Below, piece by piece: positions 40,322 to 46,946 of a DNA stretch of 46,946 bases (position 1 is the stretch's first letter; each line of letters begins with the position of its first letter). The translations under genes were made by a program, and so were the position numbers. The notes beneath the pieces are model-generated. The model saw nothing but the letters and a program-made list of their open reading frames with translations. It was not told the origin of the DNA and did no database searches. This DNA comes from Nocardioides sp. (GTDB lineage: Bacteria; Actinomycetota; Actinomycetes; Propionibacteriales; Nocardioidaceae). The stretch lies in assembly GCA_025965275.1 (NCBI GenBank), contig JAOPXG010000041.1, positions 1 to 46,946 of the forward strand. Direction: 5' to 3'.

Positions 40322-41001
40322 GAGTCCTGGTCGCCGAGGACGAGGTTCGGCTGGCCGACCTGCTCGCACAGTCGCTCACCGAGGCAGGCTGGCGCGCCGA
40401 CGTGGTCCATGACGGCCGCTCCGCCTACGACCTGCTGCTCGTCGACGCCGGGTACGACGTCGCGCTGCTCGACTGGATGCTCCCCGGGATGGATGGCGTG
40501 AGCGTCGCACGACGGCTGCGTGGATTCGGGGTGACGACACCCATCTTGATGCTCACCGCCCGTGGCGATGTCCGCGACCGCATCGACGGACTCGACGCCG
40601 GCGCCGACGACTACCTGGCGAAACCGTTCGACCTCGACGAGCTCCTGGCGCGGCTTCGTGCGCTCTTCCGCCGCAGCAGCCAGGCCGGCGAGGGCCCGGT
40701 TCAGGTCGGAGACCTGGTCGTGGACCCTGTCTCCCGGCGCGTGTTCCGGCGCGGGGTCGAGATCACACTCTCGGCGCGCGAGTTCGACATTCTGCACCTG
40801 CTGGCCGTGCATGCCGGAAGGGTCGTCACCCGGCTCGCCATCCTCGACGAGGTGTGGGACGGAGAGACCGACATCAGGAGCAACGTGATCGACGTCCACC
40901 TCGCCGCGATCCGCGCCAAGATCGACAAGCCCTACGGCACCGACACCATCACCACCATGCGCGGGGTCGGCTACCGGCTCGAGACGACGGTGGGCGGCTG
41001 A
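40318..41001 (+). CDS. OmpR/PhoB family response regulator
   Basis: 227 aa; MRVLVAEDEVRLADLL, LLDWMLPGMDG, LAKPFDLDEL, C-terminal wHTH VIDVHLAAIRAKID...TMRGVGYRLE. Confidence 0.96.
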   Translation: MRVLVAEDEVRLADLLAQSLTEAGWRADVVHDGRSAYDLLLVDAGYDVALLDWMLPGMDGVSVARRLRGFGVTTPILMLTARGDVRDRIDGLDAGADDYLAKPFDLDELLARLRALFRRSSQAGEGPVQVGDLVVDPVSRRVFRRGVEITLSAREFDILHLLAVHAGRVVTRLAILDEVWDGETDIRSNVIDVHLAAIRAKIDKPYGTDTITTMRGVGYRLETTVGG

Positions 41002-42443
41002 TGGCGTCGCTGCGAGGCCGGGTCTCGCGGCTGCCGTTGCGGATCCGCCTCGTTGCAGGGTTCTCCCTGGCCACATTCGTGGTCCTGCTCGCGGCAGGAG
41101 TGTTCGTCTACTGGCGTATCGACTACGCGCTCGACCGAGGTCTGGACACAGAGCTCAAGCAGGCCAGCCGAACACTCGACCCCCTCATCGGAGCCGACGG
41201 CACGGTTACCGACCGATCTGCTGCTGAGGCGACCGGGGTGGCCTGGCAGGTGCTCACACCGGACGGGACCGTGCTCGACGACGGCGGACCGGCCGGCACG
41301 CGCCCACTGGTCAGCTCGCGTCAACTGAGCCGGGTCGGGGAGACGGCGAAGACGTACAACGTCGGCGCATTCCTGCCGAGCTCCAACGAGCCGTACCGTG
41401 TCCGGGTCGAGCGGTCCACCACGTCCCCTGAGCACTACTTGCTCGTCGGCGTACGCCGTGACCATCGCGACGAGGCTCTCCGCGAGCTCCTGCTCCAGCT
41501 CAGCCTTGCAGGGCTTGGAGCTCTTGTCGTCACCGCCTTCGTCGGCGAACGACTCGCGCGGGCAGCGCTGAAGCCAGTCGAGCAGTACCGACGGCGCGCC
41601 TCCGCGATCGCCGCAGGCAGGGCAGACCTTCGCCTGGACGTCCCCGCGCAACGCGACGACGAGATCACCCGGCTGGGGCACACCTTCAACGACATGCTCT
41701 CCTCGCTGGAGGAGGCGCTCGACCGGGAGCGACAGTTCGTCAGCGACGCCAGCCACGAGCTCCGCACCCCCGTCACACTGCTGACCAGCCGTATCCAGCT
41801 CGCCCTGCGGCGCCCTCGCACCCAAGCCGACCACGAACGCATCCTGTCCGAGCTCAAGGTCGACCTCGACCGGCTCGCGCTCCTCGCCGACCAGCTCCTC
41901 CAGGTCGGGCGAGTCGACTCCGGAAGCGGCGCCGGGTCGAGCGACATGGTGACCGTTGTCGGAAGAACGATCAGTCAACGTCGCCTGGCAGACCCCCTGC
42001 GCGCCGGTGACGTCGAGGTGAGCGTCCCGTCCGAACCTCTGCCGGTCGGTGTCGTCGACTTCGAGCTCGAGCGGATCCTGACCAACCTTCTCGACAACGC
42101 CGCAACTCACGGTGCGCCCCCGTTCCGGGTCACCGTCGACGAACCCAACCCCGCATGGGCACGCCTGGCGGTCTCAGACGGCGGCGCGGGCATGCCGCAC
42201 AACCTGCTCACCACAGCAACGCAGCGTTTCGCGCGCGCCGACGAAGCCCGAGCTCGCCCCGGAACAGGACTGGGACTCTCACTGGTCGAGGCCCTGGTCA
42301 GCCACGCCTCCGGCGAGCTTCGGCTCTGCTACCAGGGCCAGCACGTCTCACACGGCCGACCGGCGCCAGTGGAATGCGCGCACGGCCCGGAGATGACGGT
42401 GACCGTGCTCCTCCCGACCAGGCAGGGCCATGTCCCGGCCTAG
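41001..42443 (+). CDS. Sensor histidine kinase
   Basis: 481 aa; TM segments, HAMP-like region, FVSDASHELRTPVTLL, LTNLLDNAATHG, GTGLGLSLVEALV. Overlaps the response regulator stop (ATGA). Confidence 0.95.
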   Translation: MASLRGRVSRLPLRIRLVAGFSLATFVVLLAAGVFVYWRIDYALDRGLDTELKQASRTLDPLIGADGTVTDRSAAEATGVAWQVLTPDGTVLDDGGPAGTRPLVSSRQLSRVGETAKTYNVGAFLPSSNEPYRVRVERSTTSPEHYLLVGVRRDHRDEALRELLLQLSLAGLGALVVTAFVGERLARAALKPVEQYRRRASAIAAGRADLRLDVPAQRDDEITRLGHTFNDMLSSLEEALDRERQFVSDASHELRTPVTLLTSRIQLALRRPRTQADHERILSELKVDLDRLALLADQLLQVGRVDSGSGAGSSDMVTVVGRTISQRRLADPLRAGDVEVSVPSEPLPVGVVDFELERILTNLLDNAATHGAPPFRVTVDEPNPAWARLAVSDGGAGMPHNLLTTATQRFARADEARARPGTGLGLSLVEALVSHASGELRLCYQGQHVSHGRPAPVECAHGPEMTVTVLLPTRQGHVPA

Positions 42444-42543
42444 GCCCACCGGCCTGACGCTCGCAGCCCTCATCGGACTGACCGCCGCGTTCCTTCTCCG
42501 GCGGCGCCGCCACAAGAGCCCCCCTGCGATGAGGTGGCCATGA
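42430..42543 (+). CDS. Putative 37-aa single-TM microprotein overlapping the kinase 3' end
   Basis: MSRPRPTGLTLAALIGLTAAFLLRRRRHKSPPAMRWP; hydrophobic core followed by a basic stretch; overlaps the kinase stop. Confidence 0.3.
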   Translation: MSRPRPTGLTLAALIGLTAAFLLRRRRHKSPPAMRWP

Positions 42544-42691
42544 CGATCCGGCTCGGGCCGACCTCATCGGGGAGTCGCACGGGTGTGGACCGGGTCCACG
42601 GCCGGAGGCGCCGGCTCCGCACCCGGTGCGAGACCGGTGCAAGGCCCAGAGTGACAACGGCTCCGGACCCGGTCCGGGACCAGTAGCCCAC

Positions 42692-43873
42692 TCACCCGTC
42701 CACCGGCGGCGCCAGGGAGTCCAGCAGGTCCGCGGTGGCGGGATCCACGATGCCGTCGACCTCGATGTAGTGGGCCTTGGTGATCTCCACCGAGGAGTGC
42801 CCGAGCATCTCGGCCGCCAACTCGGTGGAGACGTCGCGGCTGAGCGCGGTCGCGACCGTCCGACGGAACGCATGTGGGGTCACTCCTTCCACCTGCGCGT
42901 CGGCCAAGGGCCGCCCGGAGGCGCCGGCGGACGTTGTTCGTGGTCAGCGGCGTGCCGTTGCGGCTGGCGAAGAGCAGCGCGTCCTCGGGCTCCCCCGCCA
43001 CCGCGACCAGCCGATGACGCAGCGCCTCCGCGGCGAAGCTGGGCACCGCGACCGTGCGCACCGACGAGGAGGTCTTGGGGTGCTCCTGGCGATAGGTCGC
43101 CACGCCCTTCGGGGAGACGATGGTGCCGCAGATGCACACCCGGGCCGGCGTACGGGTGACGTCGACGTCGCGCTTGCGGGCGAGGACCTCCCCGATGCGG
43201 GCCGAGCTGCCCAGCATCACGTCGACGAATCTGCTCCAGCTGCCCGTCCGGTCTCGGGCCCGGCAGCCCGTCGTCGCGCCTCCAGGCGCGGACCGCCTCG
43301 CGCACGGCGGCGATGTCCGGCCACCGACAGGACCCGCACCTTCGTAGGCGTCTTGCGGAGCCGCCTGGCCTCGCGGACGGGGTTCCGCGCCAGCGCGTCG
43401 TAGCGGACCGCGAGTCCCAAGGCCAGGCTCAGCACTGTGCGGGCGTGCTTGGCCATCGCGTAGCTGCGGTTGGCCGCCAGGTGGCGCAGGAACCGGTCCA
43501 CCAGGTTGACCGTGATCCCGCGGAGCAGGAGGTGCTCGAAGGCGGGCAGCACGATGGTGCGCATGTCGCGCTCGCAGAGGTCCCGGGTGCTGCGCGCCAG
43601 GTCCCGGTCGAGGTCCAGGTCCTCCAGCCAGATCTTCACCAGGGCGCCGAACGAGCTGTCCGGGGAGAGCTCGCCGTACGTACGCCGGCTCTCCCGGTGC
43701 GCGAGCGTGGCCTTGAGCCGGCGGACCGCGTCCGCCTCGCTGGCCCCGGCCGCCTGCACGCGCCGGATCCAGCCGTCGTCATCGCGGTAGCGGGTCCGGG
43801 CGCGGACCTTGCTGCCGACCCGGGCGAACGAGATCTCCCCGAAGGTCCCGATCGGGGTGCGGGGCCTAGCCAT
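42692..43873 (-). pseudogene. Tyrosine site-specific integrase, disrupted by three single-base insertions
   Basis: Pieces in successive frames: MARPRTPIGTFGEI...VRVLSVA; AVREAVRAWRRDDGLPGPRPDGQLEQ; VMLGSSARIGEVLA...NVRRRLRAAL; ADAQVEGVTPHAFRRTVATAL...MLGHSSVEITKAHYIEVDG. R/HxxR/H/Y residues present. Confidence 0.85.
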
Positions 43874-43951
43874 GGCGGGTCACCCCAGCTCTCGGGACTC
43901 CGGGGCGGGCCTGTTTCCGCAGGTCACAGGCCAATTCTGGCCTTGCGGTTC

Positions 43952-43987
43952 GGTCGGGCCGACAGGATTTGATCCTGCGACACCTTG
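43952..43987 (-). other. tRNA-Pro-like 3' fragment (possible att site or decayed tRNA)
   Basis: GGTCGGGCCGACAGGATTTGATCCTGCGACACCTTG closely resembles, from memory, the reverse complement of the 3' part of actinobacterial tRNA-Pro (GGTCGGGCCGACAGGATTTGAACCTGCGACCCCTTGAC). No full cloverleaf is present. Confidence 0.5.
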
Positions 43988-44304
43988 TTCAAGTACCGGA
44001 GCACTTCATGCTTGTCCCCGATGTGCGGAAACATACCCTGACCTGCGGCAACAGTGGATCACTTCATGTGGCGGCTTGCTCAACATGTACTCGCTAGGCC
44101 GGGCTCTGAATGAACAAATGGCGAATAGGTGCGTCACGTCTGGGCTGCGTCTGATCCGTCCAGGCTCAGACTTCAACGATCGTGGCGCCGTCGGCAGCGC
44201 GCTGAACAGCCTCGCAGCCCTTCTTGGCTCCGCTGAGCGACTCATACCCTTCACCAGTGGCGACAACGTCGCCGTTGCCCGCCTCAGGCGGAACCGAAAC
44301 TGCG

Positions 44305-46596
44305 TCAGCGCGGGCGCAGCGCGACCAGCCAACCGGCCCACTCGCGGGCTGCGCTGAAGGTCCACGTCTTGGTGCCGCTCGGCCCGGCCGTGGGCTGGAG
44401 GCCGTCGGCGAGCTCGAAGCGTCGGTCGCCTGTCTCGACGACCTCCGTCATCCCGGCCGGTGAGGAGAGCGTCACTGAGGAGGAGTTGACGCTCATGCAG
44501 CCCACGAGCATGGCGTTCGCCGTCGTCGTCGTCACCTGCCCAACGGTGCCGGAGGCAGCCGCCGCGCCCGAGGCCGAGGTCGCCGTGGTGTCGAGGCCGG
44601 AAGCACCGGAGTACCGGGCGATCACACCGCCGCTGGCGACCGACGAGGTCGTCCAGGAGTAGTCCACCGGCTCGGCGCTGGTCGCGACCTTGTAATAGCC
44701 GTAGACCTTCGGGTTGGCCAGCGAGGTCTGCGAGGCCAGCAGCGTCCAACCCGCCGGCACACCAGCCGCGCCGATGGACCCGCCGTTGAGCGACACACAG
44801 CTCACCAGGACGTCACCCGCCACGACGCCGCTCGGCTTCGCGATTCGCAGGGTTGTCGCGGCGGTGGTGTTCACGGCGGTGCTGAACGAGCTGCGCACGA
44901 TCCCACCGGCCTGCGTCGTGTCGATCGTCCACGTGCGGGTGGCCGGTGTCGCGTCGGTGTTGCCGGCGGCGTCCGTGGCCCGGACGCTGAAGGTGTGCGA
45001 TCCGGCCGACAGCCCCGTGTAGGTCACCGGCGACGTGCACGCGGCGTAGGCAGCAGCGTCCAGCTGGCACTCGAACGTCGAACCCGTCTCGGTGGAGGTG
45101 AAGCTGAACTGCGCACTCGTGCTGGTCACCGTGCCCGACGGACCCGCAGTGATCGTGGTGTCCGGCGGCGTGGTGTCAGGTGGCGTCGTCCCGCCGCTCT
45201 CGAAGTGGTACCAGTACGTCGAGGTCGCGCCCACGTCAGCGATGACCATCAGGCCGCTGTTCGTGGTGCTCGCGCCATCGGTCCGCGCGTTGTTGAGGTT
45301 CTGCTTCGTCGAAGACGCGTTGTGGACATACTGGTCGGCGTCGAGGATCCTCAGCGTCTTGGCGGTCGTGAAGTTGATGCTGTTCATGGGAGTGGACTTC
45401 TCGTAGATCGCACCTCCGGAGGAGCTGCAGACACCTGCGTTCGTGGTGCCGCTCGGCTTGGGGTAGGTGGCGAAGGTGCGGAGCCGCTGCGCGGCCTCGT
45501 CGATGAGCACGACCACCCGGTTGGGGCACTCGGAGACCGTGGCGATCGTGTGCTGCGTCCAGGAGCCGGCGCTGTCCATCGACAGCAACATGATCAGCGG
45601 CTGCGCGGAACCGGTGAACGAGGTCTTCACCGCGGCGAAGACTCGACCGCCGGAGGAGTCGAGCCACTTGAGGTTCATGTGGTCATCGCCCGTCTTCGCC
45701 CCGGTCAGGATCCCCTTGGGCGCGCTCCAGGAGGTCGTGCCGGCTCCGTCGGTGTGGATGCTCCAGTAGAAACCGTCGTCCGCCGCGGTTGCGGCGGACT
45801 GCTTGCTCCACATCAGCCCCATCCTCCCGGGCGCCAGGGCGATCAGGGAGGAGGTGTCATCGAGCGACACGTCGCCGCCGGCGATCGGGAACGGGGTCCC
45901 CCACGTTGTCCCGTCCGTTCCCGTGCTGTTGAGGTAGATCCGGTTGTCCTGCTGCCAGGTGGCCCAGAGCCGGCCGGTCGTGTCCTTGTCGACGCTGAGG
46001 GTCTCGGTCTTGTAGTTGTTGATCTGCGACGAGCTCAACAACGTGTACGTGTTCGTGCTGGTGTTGTAGCTGTACCGGCGCAGGGTGCTCGGAAAGCCGG
46101 AAGCGGCCGGCACACCGTCGTTCACGAACAGGTGGCTCGCGATGTACAGGGTGGTTCCGTCCCAGAGCACGTCGTGGTGGGTGTTCGCCCGCGTCTCGGT
46201 GGTCACCCCGGTGTCGACCCACGCGGTCGTCGCGGCATCGAACCGGAAGATGTGGAAGTCCGAGGTGCCGGTGTCCCACAGGTTCCCCCACCAGTAGCCG
46301 TCGGTGAACCAGAGCACGCTCTCGGCCCGCTTGGTACCCGTCGGCGTTCCCGTGCCCGCGTGAGAGGGCCCCTCCACACCCACGTCACCTGGCGCGCTCT
46401 GCGCAGCAGTCGGAGCCATCACGACACTCGCGGCGAGCAAGACCGCGGCTACCAGCCCCGGCACGACCGCCCGCGATGAGGTACGTCGCCCGGACGGCCG
46501 CCTCGATCCGGGCGCCAACCGCTCGCGCCACCGGGCGAGGAGCGCGCTATCGCCCCAGCCCCGACCTCCGCCGTACACCCCGTTGACCGACATCAC
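44305..46596 (-). CDS. Large secreted protein: propeller-like region, Ig-like domain and C-terminal beta domain
   Basis: 763 aa; N-terminal hydrophobic signal (VVPGLVAAVLLAASVVMAPTAAQSAPG); repeated W-rich blade-like segments; DTTPPDTTITAGPSGTVTSTSAQFSFTSTETGSTFECQLD Ig-like domain. Confidence 0.8.
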   Translation of the reverse strand: MMSVNGVYGGGRGWGDSALLARWRERLAPGSRRPSGRRTSSRAVVPGLVAAVLLAASVVMAPTAAQSAPGDVGVEGPSHAGTGTPTGTKRAESVLWFTDGYWWGNLWDTGTSDFHIFRFDAATTAWVDTGVTTETRANTHHDVLWDGTTLYIASHLFVNDGVPAASGFPSTLRRYSYNTSTNTYTLLSSSQINNYKTETLSVDKDTTGRLWATWQQDNRIYLNSTGTDGTTWGTPFPIAGGDVSLDDTSSLIALAPGRMGLMWSKQSAATAADDGFYWSIHTDGAGTTSWSAPKGILTGAKTGDDHMNLKWLDSSGGRVFAAVKTSFTGSAQPLIMLLSMDSAGSWTQHTIATVSECPNRVVVLIDEAAQRLRTFATYPKPSGTTNAGVCSSSGGAIYEKSTPMNSINFTTAKTLRILDADQYVHNASSTKQNLNNARTDGASTTNSGLMVIADVGATSTYWYHFESGGTTPPDTTPPDTTITAGPSGTVTSTSAQFSFTSTETGSTFECQLDAAAYAACTSPVTYTGLSAGSHTFSVRATDAAGNTDATPATRTWTIDTTQAGGIVRSSFSTAVNTTAATTLRIAKPSGVVAGDVLVSCVSLNGGSIGAAGVPAGWTLLASQTSLANPKVYGYYKVATSAEPVDYSWTTSSVASGGVIARYSGASGLDTTATSASGAAAASGTVGQVTTTTANAMLVGCMSVNSSSVTLSSPAGMTEVVETGDRRFELADGLQPTAGPSGTKTWTFSAAREWAGWLVALRPR

Positions 46597-46599
46597 TGC

Positions 46600-46935
46600 T
46601 CAGTCCCTGCCGTAGTCGTCCGCGAGGCGTTCGATGTCGTCCTCGCCCAAGTAGTCACCGACCTGCACCTCGACGAGGTGGAGCGGCGTGGAGCCTGGGT
46701 TCCCGAGCCGATGGGCACAGCCCACCGGGATGAACACCGACTCGTTCTCATGCAGCACCCGGGACTCCTCACCCCGCACGATGCTGGCTGTTCCCTGCAC
46801 AACGACCCAGTGCTCGGCCCGTTGCCGGTGTCTCTGCAGGGAGAGCCGGTGGCCCGGCTCGACGACGATGCGCTTGACCTGGTGGTGGTCACCGAGGTCG
46901 ACGGACCGGTAGCTGCCCCAGGGAGTGCGGATCAC
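46600..46935 (-). CDS. Cupin protein resembling the mannose-6-phosphate isomerase type II C-terminal domain
   Basis: 111 aa; TPWGSYRSVD, KRIVVEPGHRLSLQRHRQRAEHWVVVQGTA, FIPVGCAHRLGNPG. Confidence 0.9.
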   Translation of the reverse strand: MIRTPWGSYRSVDLGDHHQVKRIVVEPGHRLSLQRHRQRAEHWVVVQGTASIVRGEESRVLHENESVFIPVGCAHRLGNPGSTPLHLVEVQVGDYLGEDDIERLADDYGRD

Positions 46936-46946
46936 TGAGCTCGTGT

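Noticed and set aside
42663-42677. CCGGACC-C-GGTCCGG palindrome downstream of the kinase, possible terminator
   Set aside because: One-nucleotide loop and no U-tract; insufficient support for a terminator call.
44002-44068. Repeated CACTTCATG (44002 and 44060) and CTTCATGTGG shared with 37541-37550, possibly more regulator boxes
   Set aside because: Lacks the paired CTTCAT-N5-CTTCAT arrangement and -10 spacing seen at 37.4-37.6 kb; probably chance.

Overview
High-GC actinobacterial chromosome segment. All calls come from reading the sequence and the ORF track; no database search was run. Left to right: (1) a B12/thiamine block on the - strand: a cobalamin riboswitch with the first codons of a cobN-like gene leaving the left edge, a frameshifted HTH/HisKA gene, an alcohol dehydrogenase, an SPFH/NfeD-like pair, remnants of a cobC-like phosphatase and an EamA transporter, a bluB-cobT fusion, and thiC-thiD-tenI/thiE-like-thiG-thiS-thiO-thiE under a TPP riboswitch; (2) two GMC oxidoreductases with two gluconate-2-dehydrogenase-subunit-3-like proteins; (3) a long - strand catabolic gene train (IclR regulator, enolase-superfamily enzyme, LarA-like/DUF2088, IlvD/Edd dehydratase, LhgO-like oxidase, Liv-type ABC transporter with a fused LivM-LivG, SDR, GlcG-like, cyclase) with a divergent MFS transporter; (4) a ModA-like protein lacking a signal peptide divergent from an AEC transporter; (5) an envelope-type module: ABC transporter plus secreted Cys-rich protein, divergent from PAP2 remnant-DedA-GT39-response regulator-histidine kinase, around a mirrored 24-bp inverted repeat; (6) a decayed tyrosine integrase beside a tRNA-Pro-like 3' fragment, a large secreted protein and a cupin. 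The two strongest leads are the mirrored inverted-repeat divergent promoter with matching direct repeats and equal spacing to both -10-like boxes (37.42-37.56 kb), and the LarA-like/double-dehydratase/GMC catabolic locus whose two transcription-unit starts share a TGTTTCG/AGAAACAAG element.
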